Source: Bacteroides caecigallinarum (GTDB taxonomy: Bacteria > Bacteroidota > Bacteroidia > Bacteroidales > Bacteroidaceae). Taken from it: DNA of 47,949 nt. The stretch spans positions 1-47,949 of the forward strand of contig NZ_JACJLE010000029.1 in the NCBI RefSeq assembly GCF_016901995.1, written 5' to 3'. The position numbers and the translations under genes are program-made. Below the pieces are notes generated by a model. It searched no databases and was not told where the DNA came from. It saw nothing but the letters and a program-made list of their open reading frames with translations. Below, piece by piece: positions 35,168 to 43,636 of the stretch; positions within the stretch are counted from its first letter, which is position 1; each line of letters starts with the position of its first letter.

Positions 35168-36298
35168 ATGCCTATGTATATACATGAACATAAAGAATGG
35201 TCTTCCTTTTCGTGGAACAAGGAACTTGTCGGTGAGAAACTGAACAAGGTAAATAAGGCTGTCGGTTATCTGATGGGACGCCTTAGTGTAATCGGTTTTA
35301 ACGACAAGATGTCTGCCGTAGTTGAATCCATCTCTCATGACATCATTGCATCATCAGAAATTGAAGGAGTGGAATTGAACAATGAACAGGTACGTTCATC
35401 TGTAGCCCGCAAACTCGGAGTACAACTGCCGAATCCGACCGAATCTTCACGATATATAGACGGAGTAGTGGAAATGGCACTTGATGCAACAGTCAATTTC
35501 AACAGTCCGCTTACCCATGAAAGACTCTTCGGCTGGCACAACTGCCTGTTTCCTACCGGATGGAGCGGTCCAACGAAAATAGATGTAGCCCGATACCGCA
35601 GTGGAGAGATGAAAGTTATTTCTGGAATGTTCGGTCGGGAAAAGGTACATTATGTAGCGCCAGCTCCTGAAAGAATAGACGAAGAAATGAATCGGTTTCT
35701 GGACTGGTTCAATTCAGATGCACATAACGGCTATTTAAAATCGGCAATAGCCCATTTGTGGTTTGTCTGCATCCATCCTTTCGATGACGGAAACGGACGA
35801 ATCGGACGAGCCATTGCTGATATGGCACTTTCACAGGCCGAAAACTCAAAGATGCGTTTCTTCAGTATCTCCCACCTGATAAACAAAGATAAAAAACAAT
35901 ATTACGACATATTGGAGAAAACACAGAAGGGAGATTGCGAGATTACTGAATGGATCATCTGGTATCTTGACTGTCTGCTCCGTTCCGTCGAGCAATCCGA
36001 CGAAACATTGTCAAAGGTTCTTAACAAGGCCATATTCTGGCAAACCCATGCCGAAACAGTCCTGTCCGAACGACAACGCGAAGTCTTGAATTTATATTTG
36101 GACGGTTATCCCGGCAAACTGACGGCTAAGAACTGGGCAAAACGTGTAAAGGTATCAACAGATACAGCAACACGCGATATAAAAGATTTGGTAGAGAAAG
36201 GTATTCTGATACCTCAACAGGGGAGGGTTCGTGACGTATTCTACGGAATACGGTGCAGTGACTCTATCCTAGTTATTCCTTTACCAGAAGATTTATAA
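35168..36298 (+). CDS. Fic family AMP-transferase with built-in inhibitory helix and C-terminal HTH
   Basis: This 376-residue protein has an N-terminal DUF4172-like domain (about 1-90) and a Fic domain with the complete catalytic motif HPFDDGNGRIGR (residues 203-214), which transfers AMP from ATP to a target hydroxyl. The inhibitory motif SSEIEG (62-67) fits the class II [S/T]xxxE[G/N] pattern, in which the Glu blocks ATP until displaced. The C-terminal region (about 300-370, LTAKNWAKRVKVSTDTATRD) is a winged helix. I start at 35168, after the -7 box at 35148, because the longer frame from 35084 would begin upstream of the promoter. A separate antitoxin gene is not needed or seen. The target is unknown. 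Confidence 0.92.
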   Translation: MPMYIHEHKEWSSFSWNKELVGEKLNKVNKAVGYLMGRLSVIGFNDKMSAVVESISHDIIASSEIEGVELNNEQVRSSVARKLGVQLPNPTESSRYIDGVVEMALDATVNFNSPLTHERLFGWHNCLFPTGWSGPTKIDVARYRSGEMKVISGMFGREKVHYVAPAPERIDEEMNRFLDWFNSDAHNGYLKSAIAHLWFVCIHPFDDGNGRIGRAIADMALSQAENSKMRFFSISHLINKDKKQYYDILEKTQKGDCEITEWIIWYLDCLLRSVEQSDETLSKVLNKAIFWQTHAETVLSERQREVLNLYLDGYPGKLTAKNWAKRVKVSTDTATRDIKDLVEKGILIPQQGRVRDVFYGIRCSDSILVIPLPEDL

Positions 36299-36315
36299 TT
36301 GTGCTTTATGCAAGC

Positions 36316-36364
36316 AGAAAGGCTGTGTTACAGTTTTGAAGAACATATGCCATACAGCCTTTCT
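36316..36364 (+). terminator. Terminator hairpin after fic gene
   Basis: AGAAAGGCTGT (36316-36326) pairs perfectly with ACAGCCTTTCT (36354-36364), followed by ACCTTTCTTTTATTT. It lies 18 bases after the fic stop. Confidence 0.7.
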
Positions 36365-36554
36365 ACCTTTCTTTTATTTACTACTCATATTTATGTTCTC
36401 CTCTATGCTAAAATAAAGAACTTTCGTTCACAATTCAGGGGAGTTAAGGCTTACTTTCTGTTCAGACTATCGAAAATTTATGCTTAATTTCAGAATCCCT
36501 TAGGTTTTTACGTTGATCCGATATTTTGCCGTTTTTTGCGTGTCGGGGGAAAAC

Positions 36555-36590
36555 AAAAAATCCCGATTTCGCTTGGAAATCAGGATTTTA
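36555..36590 (-). terminator. Minus-strand terminator, probably of a former tRNA gene
   Basis: Read on the minus strand, AAAATCCTGATTTC and GAAATCGGGATTTT form a 14-bp stem with one G-U wobble and a CAAGC loop, ending in TTTTTTGTTTT. On the plus strand the same position is a C-A mismatch, so the minus strand is the functional one. It directly follows the tRNA-like 3' end at 36614-36634. Confidence 0.75.
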
Positions 36591-36613
36591 CTGTTTTTGG
36601 TTTTTCTTCGAAG

Positions 36614-36634
36614 TGGTGCCACCAGGAATCGAAC
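36614..36634 (-). other. tRNA 3'-end fragment, likely attachment site (att)
   Basis: On the minus strand this reads the last 21 bases of a tRNA: T-loop GTTCGATTC, T-stem half CCTGG and acceptor half TGGCACC plus discriminator A, ending before a terminator. The matching 5' T-stem half is absent (AATAG instead of CCAGG), and no D-arm or acceptor 5' strand GGTGCCA is found at the right distance, so it is not an intact tRNA. Elements that integrate at tRNA genes leave such a copy at their far end. The orientation puts the element on the higher-coordinate side. The rest of the 36365-36821 spacer holds no gene I can support. Confidence 0.6.
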
Positions 36635-36821
36635 TATTGATTCAAGTGACTGAATATCTTTGATTTATCTTTCTGCAAGTAGCGTAATCTCCCGCTATTG
36701 CTCCACCGGATTGTTGCAGCGTTCTGCGTCAGGTTGCGTGGAGGTTTCCTTTATCGATTACAAATATACAGCTTTCTTTTGAATGTCAGGCATGTAATCA
36801 TGAAAACTTCTCTACCTTGGT

Positions 36822-38213
36822 TCAAAATCCTTTTTGGACTTCCCAATAACCGCCTTTATTCGGACCGACATGTTTTATAATCCCTTTTTCTTGAAGTGAA
36901 GCCAACCGACGCTTTACGCTGCTTTCGTGTATACCTAAGCGACTTACCATTTCTTTTCTTTGTATATAAGGATTCTCTTTGATTAGTTCAAGAATAACGT
37001 TTTCTTGCTTTTGCTGGTCGGTTTCTGGTCGATTTCTGGTCGTTTCTGGGTCGTTTTTCTGGGTCGTTTCTGGGTCGCCCTTTTGGGTCGTAGCCCTTTC
37101 CGGGTACTCAAACTTAAAGGTTGTCCATATACCTGAAGCATCATAGCGGAACTCCGGCGTGGAGAATCCGTCATTCTTACATGCCGTGATGATACGCTCG
37201 ATGCCACGTCCCCATGCCTCAATCTCACCAGCACGGAAAAAGGTGTTGGCAATATCAGGGTTGTAAGGCATACTTCGATGCGAAGACAATAAGGTTTCCA
37301 CCGTCCACCCTTCGGGCAATACCCCACCGTTTATTATCTCCAACTTATTCTCATACACGCGGATTTGGATGGGAGAAGGTTCTGCATAGTCTTTGTTGAT
37401 ACAGGCATTTAATAATGCCTCACGCAGAGCCTCACGGGGCATAGGCAATGTTTCTATCCGTTGGATGCCCTCGTAGGTAATGATGGCTTTCATGTATTTG
37501 GTACATAGCAAGTCCATCAGTTTCACAATTTGCTGGAACAGATTACCATGTACTTCGTCTTGATACACCAAATCCATGCCTTCGCGGAAGAAGCCGACCT
37601 TTACAAATGCCCCGGTCACATATTGTTCCGGGTCGGGATGGAACAACAAAGCGGCAGCACGTTTCAAGTAACTACCCTCATAAAGCCGGAGTTTCTCCAA
37701 TAATCCGTGATTGTCGTCCATTAAGTCCGCTTCCTCCATACGTCCGCTCCGTTTGGCATACTTGCGGAACAAATCGAATGTGGCATTATCCAAGTCTTCC
37801 GCTTTCAGATAAGGTACTGGCACACCATCCCACGTTTTTCCTTGCTTGCGAAGCATGAAACGGTCAAGTGCAGCCCCTTTCAGTTCCTGATTGGTTGCAC
37901 CGCTTCGCTGGTAATACTTTCCACGAAAGCTGATTGGATAAGGATAGGCATCCGTCACAATCTCCAGATATTGCTTTTCGTCTTTTTCTCTCAAATTGAC
38001 ATCCACCAAGATGCCCATCATGTCACGCACCTTGTTCGGAATATCCTCCATCAACTTCTTGGCATCCTGTACACCGCACACTTCACCATTGTCACGCAGA
38101 CCTATATACAGCGTACCGCCTTGTGCATTGGCAAAACCACAAATCCATTTCTGGTATTCGTCGCGCCATGATTCTTTGAACTCTATGTTTTGGGATTCAG
38201 TGAGCATAGTCAT
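36822..38213 (-). CDS. AlbA_2/Schlafen-type ATP-binding protein with C-terminal HTH
   Basis: This protein of about 463 residues has an N-terminal AlbA_2 (Schlafen AlbA-2) nucleic-acid-binding domain (about 3-125: ESQNIEFKESW, GFANAQGGTLYIGLRDNGEV). An ATPase-like/RecG C-terminal-type region follows (about 180-375, with PREALREALLNACINKDY and FRAGEIEAWGRGIERI). Next is a repetitive Thr/Gln/Lys linker (TTQKGDPETTQKNDPETT), then a winged helix-turn-helix (RKEMVSRLGIHESSVKRRLA). Proteins of this build occur often in accessory DNA; regulatory and defence roles have been suggested, none is proven here. I start at 38213 (MTMLTESQ) rather than 38255, because the longer start would overlap the RT gene. 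M3 at 38207 is also possible. Confidence 0.85.
   Translation of the reverse strand: MTMLTESQNIEFKESWRDEYQKWICGFANAQGGTLYIGLRDNGEVCGVQDAKKLMEDIPNKVRDMMGILVDVNLREKDEKQYLEIVTDAYPYPISFRGKYYQRSGATNQELKGAALDRFMLRKQGKTWDGVPVPYLKAEDLDNATFDLFRKYAKRSGRMEEADLMDDNHGLLEKLRLYEGSYLKRAAALLFHPDPEQYVTGAFVKVGFFREGMDLVYQDEVHGNLFQQIVKLMDLLCTKYMKAIITYEGIQRIETLPMPREALREALLNACINKDYAEPSPIQIRVYENKLEIINGGVLPEGWTVETLLSSHRSMPYNPDIANTFFRAGEIEAWGRGIERIITACKNDGFSTPEFRYDASGIWTTFKFEYPERATTQKGDPETTQKNDPETTRNRPETDQQKQENVILELIKENPYIQRKEMVSRLGIHESSVKRRLASLQEKGIIKHVGPNKGGYWEVQKGF
37016..37089 (-). repeat. Short tandem repeat in the linker of the AlbA_2 gene
   Basis: Units related to GGTCGTTTCTGGGTCG recur about five times and encode the (T/P)ETTQK-type linker. 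Mixed unit sizes of 15 and 21 bases keep the reading frame, so copy number can change without breaking the gene. Confidence 0.7.
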
Positions 38214-38232
38214 GCTTTTGCAAATTATAATG

Positions 38233-39756
38233 TTATTTAAACTCAGGTTTAACAAATGAAATCCTATTATTCTTTAAACATTTATAGTCACCTGTTAAAT
38301 CATCTTTGGGCAATGCTTCGTATAAAAATAGCCAATATCTATCAATGTCATTCAATAAACTTCTAGCATGTTCTTTCAGTAGTTTTTTAGCATCTTTATT
38401 TCTATCCTTTTTGACTTTCAAAAAAGATAATAGCATAAAAAGACTATCCTCTGTTCTAATCGAATCCTCTTCCATCATTTTGTTCAGCTTAAAATCATAT
38501 TTCAATGACCAATATATAGAAAAACTACATGCCTCATATATATGCCTTTTTATTCCTATGTCATATAAATCATGGGCAATTAACGATATACTTTCTTGAG
38601 AAATGTCAAAAATATCAAACACAAAATTTTCCATCCAATGCACCAAATAAGGATAAAAACAAATTAATTGATGCAATGTGTTTATATAGTAATATTTTGC
38701 TTTCTTTCCCAAATGACAATTCGCTATTATTTTTATCGCATAAGTAAAAACTGCACAATTATTTGTTTCCATTGCTAATTTAATTGCTAAATCCAAATAC
38801 AATTTTAATCGCTGATATTTAAAAATAAGTTTTCCGTTTTCTGTGTAAGTATCACCTTTAATAAATTCATTTAGCGCACGTATCCAATCGATATCAGAAG
38901 GCAATGGAAGTTTTAATATTTTAGTTTTCTTAGTATTAATGTTTAGTTCAAACTTTTTCAATTCTTCAGATAAGTCTAACAGAAAACACTCTGCTTCCTC
39001 TTCTGATTTCACAAAACAGCAAAAATCATCTATGTTACGAATGTATTTGTATCCTTTTTTGACTAATTCATTGTCGATATTGCACAGAATTATTTCTGAA
39101 AGTAAATTGGATGCATGTGGTCCTATGAGCAAACCATTTGTTTCTCCATTTTTTGTGTTACGACATGTAGTATCTAGTTCGTTATACCATATATTTACAT
39201 TTGATTTATTCTTTTTTGCTTCATCTTTTCCTACAAGTGCCCATGATAAGGAGTGGGTGTAAATACTAGGGAAACACGAAGAAATGTCAGCTTCAACCTT
39301 GAATCGCTTTAAAATTGACAACTTACTAAGTTCAACATCCAATAAACTGTCTTTATCACAGTACGAATGACTCATTTCAAAAAGGAAGTTCTTATGTTTC
39401 AATTTTTGAATATGTATTTGACTGTATTTATAGCTTTGATTGCTAGTCTTTTCTTGAAATAAGTTGCATATTTTATTCCAATTATCATATATGCATTTGC
39501 ACTGATACATATAACTAAATGGAGTGGGAATAGACAACAGGCGTGGTATGTTTGTATTTCTAGTGCTATTATAGCGAATATAATCAGTAGGATTCTTGGA
39601 GAATCCTTCAAACTTTCTCTTTTTACAATATGCGTAGAAAGACTCACATGAGAATATGGGAGGTAATTTATCTGCAAAGAGTCCATACTCTAAAAGACCT
39701 TTTAAAAGCTCCTCTGAGGATATCTCAGACATATATTCATAATACTTTTTGCTCAT
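38233..39756 (-). CDS. Reverse transcriptase of the Abi/DRT (unknown-group) lineage
   Basis: This 507-residue RNA-directed DNA polymerase has the palm motifs in order: motif A Asp157 in VEADISSCFPSIYTHSLSWA, the B region NGLLIGPHASNLLSEIIL (208-225), and the catalytic Asp243-Asp244 in YIRNIDDFCCF. The usual YxDD reads N-I-D-D. The phrases IYTHSxxWALxGK and GPxxSxLLSEIIL are ones I associate with phage-defence RTs (DRT/Abi), perhaps Drt3b-like, and not with group II introns or retrons; there is no maturase or HNH domain. About 230 helical C-terminal residues have no known domain. The ATG overlaps the stop of a 21-codon open stretch (ATGA), as if an upstream partner gene has been lost. The gene is strikingly AT-rich. 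Confidence 0.85.
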   Translation of the reverse strand: MSKKYYEYMSEISSEELLKGLLEYGLFADKLPPIFSCESFYAYCKKRKFEGFSKNPTDYIRYNSTRNTNIPRLLSIPTPFSYMYQCKCIYDNWNKICNLFQEKTSNQSYKYSQIHIQKLKHKNFLFEMSHSYCDKDSLLDVELSKLSILKRFKVEADISSCFPSIYTHSLSWALVGKDEAKKNKSNVNIWYNELDTTCRNTKNGETNGLLIGPHASNLLSEIILCNIDNELVKKGYKYIRNIDDFCCFVKSEEEAECFLLDLSEELKKFELNINTKKTKILKLPLPSDIDWIRALNEFIKGDTYTENGKLIFKYQRLKLYLDLAIKLAMETNNCAVFTYAIKIIANCHLGKKAKYYYINTLHQLICFYPYLVHWMENFVFDIFDISQESISLIAHDLYDIGIKRHIYEACSFSIYWSLKYDFKLNKMMEEDSIRTEDSLFMLLSFLKVKKDRNKDAKKLLKEHARSLLNDIDRYWLFLYEALPKDDLTGDYKCLKNNRISFVKPEFK

Positions 39757-40559
39757 TCTATTTTGAAATATAATTTGTATAATCTTTTTATAGCATCTTT
39801 ACTATTGTATCCATCAATCTATCAAAGCGGAAGATTGATGATGTTGGAGAAGACGTTTTGTTTCTTCTTATTCCATTAGAACAAGAAATTAACAAAGGCT
39901 ATTAACTTGACTGGTAACAGCATAGAAACCAGCAAGCTTTCTATCTTGTAATGTCCTGTATCAATCAAAAGAACGCTATTCTTATTTGCAAAAATAACAT
40001 ATTTCACTTGTAATGCCAAAGGTAATACCTTGAAAGATAGAGAAAATAGAACTTCCAAATACAATTCTAGCCTTGCCAATTAGAAATAGTATCCTATTTT
40101 ACTTCAACAATGAAACTCCGTAGCATCAGCGGTGATATTGTTCTACAATTAACAATATAAGCAATTCAACACAAGCTCATTGCTGCATATATCGTTTTTT
40201 TTATAAAAATAGCGTACCAACAATTTGTGGTATCTCACATTCACATATTTGAATTGGTAAACTGTTGTTGAACCCTTTATATGATGTTGTGCTGAAGTAT
40301 AACAGTACGACAATACAACAGTAAACCATCGGTGTTTCACTGGATTACTCCCGTCCAACTGCGTTTTAATCCAAGTATTCTGGAAATGGTGCAATTCTAG
40401 CGATAAATGGCATTGATTGACAGTCCAGTCTGCAATTTTGGTAAGACCAAAGTTCAGGTTTGTCTGTTCCAAACCCTCTAAGCAACTATTTGGGTTGTAC
40501 CCGTTCGCAGTTCCTATTCTTCTTTTGGGTAGTTTGGGCACCGGGAAACGATGCTTTGA
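39757..40559. other. Non-coding or decayed region upstream of the RT gene
   Basis: No convincing gene is seen in these 800 bases. Immediately upstream of the RT start on the minus strand, an open stretch ending KDAIKRLYKLYFKIE overlaps the RT ATG but has a stop 21 codons upstream and no ATG, so it looks like the end of a broken gene. Short open frames at 39876-40079 and 40149-40541 (minus) lack recognisable domains. A possible minus-strand -7 box (TATTTTTG, 39989-39996) is present. Confidence 0.45.
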
Positions 40560-40762
40560 GGGTAAGAATTACTGTGTAAATTCCAATCCGTTTGCTGACG
40601 GATTACTGATTTCACGAGAAATCAGCAAGGTGTCCTTCAGGTTACCCGAAGGCTTTTCGGTTACTGTCGAAAAGGCAGCAGCAAGGTATGTTTTGAGTTA
40701 CTCAAAACTTTGCGGGTTACTCCCGAAAACCTTGCCGCTGGTTACCGCTCCGAAGTCGGGCA
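40560..40762 (-). ncRNA. Candidate structured RNA: array of GTAAC-loop hairpins
   Basis: At least six hairpins are packed in 200 bases. CTGATTTC/GAAATCAG is at 40606-40625, CCTTC/GAAGG at 40634-40652, CTTTTCG/CGAAAAG at 40653-40674, GTTTTGAG/CTCAAAAC at 40690-40708, and CGGG/CCCG at 40713-40725. The last two are enclosed by a 12-bp stem (40676-40687 with 40729-40740). The pentamer GTTAC or ATTAC (GTAAC on the minus strand) recurs seven times, mostly in loops. The one imperfect pair of the long stem is G-U on the minus strand but A-C on the plus strand, favouring minus-strand RNA, the same strand as the RT about 800 bases downstream. Transcription is not shown. Confidence 0.4.
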
Positions 40763-40778
40763 ACCCTGTATTAATGAA

Positions 40779-40813
40779 AAAGAGGATATAGGTTTATTCC
40801 TCATATCCTCTTT
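40779..40813 (-). terminator. Terminator of the calcium ATPase operon
   Basis: AAAGAGGATAT (40779-40789) pairs perfectly with ATATCCTCTTT (40803-40813). On the minus strand it is followed by a T run (TTTTTCATT) and lies 22 bases after the ATPase stop. Confidence 0.8.
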
Positions 40814-40835
40814 GCTTGCTTTTCTGAAAAACACC

Positions 40836-43610
40836 TTATCCCCTCTTGGTTAGCAAATGCCACAACTCTCTTGCCCAGAGAACTAGTGAGGAAAGAACAA
40901 CTATTATTACCCAGTCCATCAATTTCATCGGAGTACAGTTAAAGAAATCATAAAGACCTTCAACTATCACAACCTGTCCTATGAAAATAATAGCAACAAT
41001 AGTAAAGAACTCTTTACTCATCTTGAGTTGGAAAAAACTTTTTCCTGTTTCAAATGAACGAGTATTGAACATATACCAAAGGTGCGTCCATACAAATATT
41101 GAAAACAATAGAGTCTGTTCGTATGGTGACAATCCATTGGCTTCACCGAGCTTGCAATGCAACAGGTCTGTCATTTGCGTGATTTCAGTGTGCTGGAATA
41201 TATAAAGGAACACAACAAGCAGCAAGAAGAAAAATCCGCCAACACCGAGAATGTCTTTCATCATAGGTTTTGTAAGGATGAAGGCTTTACGGTCACGAGG
41301 TTTGTCTTTCATTACAGATTGTGAAGGTGGTAATGAGGCAAGAGCCATAGCACCGAATGTATCCATTATCAAGTTCACCCATAGCATTTGCGTCACGGTC
41401 AACGGAGATTCTGTTCCCATGAACGCACCCACCAACACGATAAAACATGCAGCTACATTGACCGTAAGTTGGAACAATAAGAAACGCTGAATGTTTTGAT
41501 AAAGCGAGCGCCCCCACATTACTGCACGACAAATACTGCTGAATGAGTTATCTATAATGGTAATGTCCGAGGCTTCTTTGGCTACGGAAGTGCCGTCACC
41601 CATTGACAAGCCCACATGAGCCGCTTTGAGTGCAGGAGCATCATTCGTACCGTCACCTGTCACTGCTACCACTTGATTGTTTCTTTGCAAGGATTCAACC
41701 AAACGTTTCTTATCCATTGGACGGGCACGAGCGATAATTTTCAATCCAAGCACTTTCTTATCAAGTTCGTCATCTGAAAGTTTCTCAAACTCCGCTCCTG
41801 TTATTATTGCACTGTCACTATCCTTTTTAGTCCAAAGTCCGATTTGTCGTCCTATTTCTTTGGCAGTTCCGGGAGTATCTCCTGTTACAATTTTCACATT
41901 AATGCCTGCAGCCATACACTTTTGCACGGCTGCTGGAACATCTTTACGGACAGGGTCAGCAATGGCAACAATCCCCATGAAAGTAAGGTTTTCAGCAATC
42001 ACTTTACCATCTGCGATAGCCATATCGCTGTCATTCAATACTTGATATGCAAAACCTAAAGTGCGCATTGCACGATTTTGATAGTCTGTCAGTTGTTTGT
42101 CAATATCGGCAATATTTACGTTCTTGTCGATTTGCTTGCAGAGGGAACGGATTATTTCGGGAGCACCTTTGACATAGAGAATTTTCTTCCCTTCCAGTTG
42201 GGCGGACTCAACAACTGTAGCCATATATTTCCTTTCTGTAGAAAAAGGCAATTCTTCCACTACATTGGCATCTTCTTTCAGATTGCGGTAATCAATGCCA
42301 TTATTTCTAAGCCATAAAAGCAATGCTCCCTCTGTGGGATTTCCCAATACCTCAGGCTTGTCGGGATTGCTTAAATCCAATGATGCCGTAGAATTAAGAG
42401 CAATGCCTTCTTTGATTAAACGGCTTGTTTCATCTGTACCCAATACTTGATTAGACAAACCGTAGAATTGGGTTTCCTCAACGCTCATCTGATTTTGGGT
42501 CAGTGTTCCGGTTTTATCTGTGCAAATAACAGTCGTGGCTCCCATCGTTTCACATGCGTGCATCTTGCGTACAAGATTGTTCGTTTTCAACATCCTACGC
42601 ATACTATATGCAAGGCTAAGCGTGACAGCCATAGGCAATCCTTCTGGAACAGCAACGACAATTAAAGTGACGGCTATCATTAATGTCTGGAGTACATATG
42701 CCGTAATATGTGCCCATTCCATTGAGTTGTCTCCCAAAAAGTAAATCAGCAAACGCCCTACGACTACTAATGCCGCAAATCCATAACTTAATTTTGTTAT
42801 CAGGTCACTTAACCCATCCAATTGTTCATTGAGTGGCGTCTTCTTATCTTTGCCTATTTTAGAATTCTTTTCAAGCCGTTTTTTCTTTTTTTGTTCTTCA
42901 GAAAGTTCGTCATCTGCGATATCATCATCAACTTCCACTCCAACTAATGACTGTAGAAGTTTACCATTTTCCGTTTTATCACCTACTGACGCAACCCTAT
43001 AAACAGCATGACCTTCTAATACCTTTGTTCCTTTAAGAACGTGATTGGTAGGATATGTCGCTTCTGGGTCAAAATCCTTTTCATCAACACTCTTATGGCA
43101 CATCGGTTCTCCCGTAAGCGTGGATTCATCTACATTCAGACTAACACATTCCAGCAGTTCACCATCAGCAGGAACTTCTGCACCAGTATTAATAATGACA
43201 ATATCCCCAACAACCACATCTTTCTTGGGGATTTGAGTTGCATTGCCGTTTCGTATGACTTCAACCAGTTCGTCATCATTCACTTGGTTTAATATGGCAA
43301 ACTCTTTATCCGCCTTTAATTCAAAATAGAAAGCTAACCCGGTAGCAAGTAAAATTGCCACAAAAATACCAATGGGTTCAAAGAACACAGTAAAACCTTC
43401 ATTGAGTCCGAAATACTCGTAAAATGAAATTCCAATGGACAAAACACCCGCTATCATTAGGATGATGATAAGAGGGTCTGTGAATTTCTCCAAGAATTGT
43501 TTCCACAATGGCTCTTTCTCTGGTGGAGTAAGGATGTTTACTCCATACTTTTTACGGCTCTCCAAGACTTCTGCATCTGTCAAGCCAATGTAATGTTTTT
43601 TCTGTTGCAT
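40836..43610 (-). CDS. Calcium-translocating P-type ATPase, PMCA type
   Basis: This 924-residue inner-membrane P2-type ATPase would pump Ca2+ out of the cytoplasm. It has the N-terminal cation-ATPase domain (LTDAEVLESRKKYGVNILTP), actuator motif LTGEP, the ion-binding helix VAVPEGLPMAVTLSLAYS, phosphorylation site CTDKTGTLTQNQM, hinge VTGDGTNDAPALKAAHVGLS and C-terminal helices with NLIMDTFGAMALASLPP. PEGLP and NLIMD are typical of PMCA/SERCA-like pumps. A charged Lys/Glu insert (DELSEEQKKKKRLEKN) lies between the actuator and the third helix. It is the last gene of an operon that starts with the vWA/PP2C/kinase triad, which ties calcium transport to that signalling set. Confidence 0.95.
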   Translation of the reverse strand: MQQKKHYIGLTDAEVLESRKKYGVNILTPPEKEPLWKQFLEKFTDPLIIILMIAGVLSIGISFYEYFGLNEGFTVFFEPIGIFVAILLATGLAFYFELKADKEFAILNQVNDDELVEVIRNGNATQIPKKDVVVGDIVIINTGAEVPADGELLECVSLNVDESTLTGEPMCHKSVDEKDFDPEATYPTNHVLKGTKVLEGHAVYRVASVGDKTENGKLLQSLVGVEVDDDIADDELSEEQKKKKRLEKNSKIGKDKKTPLNEQLDGLSDLITKLSYGFAALVVVGRLLIYFLGDNSMEWAHITAYVLQTLMIAVTLIVVAVPEGLPMAVTLSLAYSMRRMLKTNNLVRKMHACETMGATTVICTDKTGTLTQNQMSVEETQFYGLSNQVLGTDETSRLIKEGIALNSTASLDLSNPDKPEVLGNPTEGALLLWLRNNGIDYRNLKEDANVVEELPFSTERKYMATVVESAQLEGKKILYVKGAPEIIRSLCKQIDKNVNIADIDKQLTDYQNRAMRTLGFAYQVLNDSDMAIADGKVIAENLTFMGIVAIADPVRKDVPAAVQKCMAAGINVKIVTGDTPGTAKEIGRQIGLWTKKDSDSAIITGAEFEKLSDDELDKKVLGLKIIARARPMDKKRLVESLQRNNQVVAVTGDGTNDAPALKAAHVGLSMGDGTSVAKEASDITIIDNSFSSICRAVMWGRSLYQNIQRFLLFQLTVNVAACFIVLVGAFMGTESPLTVTQMLWVNLIMDTFGAMALASLPPSQSVMKDKPRDRKAFILTKPMMKDILGVGGFFFLLLVVFLYIFQHTEITQMTDLLHCKLGEANGLSPYEQTLLFSIFVWTHLWYMFNTRSFETGKSFFQLKMSKEFFTIVAIIFIGQVVIVEGLYDFFNCTPMKLMDWVIIVVLSSLVLWARELWHLLTKRG

Positions 43611-43636
43611 ATACTGAAAAACTTATTGATTAATAA

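Noticed and set aside
36600..36740. Intact tRNA gene on the minus strand
   Set aside because: The T-loop and 3' acceptor half fit, but the 5' half of the T-stem (AATAG against CCTGG), the D-arm and the acceptor 5' strand do not pair, so only a 3' fragment is claimed.
38233..39756. Group II intron or retron reverse transcriptase
   Set aside because: No maturase X or endonuclease domain, no intron domain V-like hairpin directly next to it, and the DRT/Abi-like IYTHS...GPxxS pattern fits better.
39876..40079. Short minus-strand frame as a transposase remnant
   Set aside because: I could not match it to any transposase block and the frame has no family signature; left as unassigned spacer.
40560..40762. 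CRISPR array or integron attC site
   Set aside because: The repeated pentamers are too short and irregularly spaced for CRISPR repeats, and no cas gene or integron integrase is present.
40417..40791. Plus-strand open frame of 124 codons through the hairpin region
   Set aside because: It reads straight through many perfect hairpins, its protein has no domain, and the base pairing is better explained by RNA or DNA structure. Kept as non-coding, though a small protein cannot be fully excluded.
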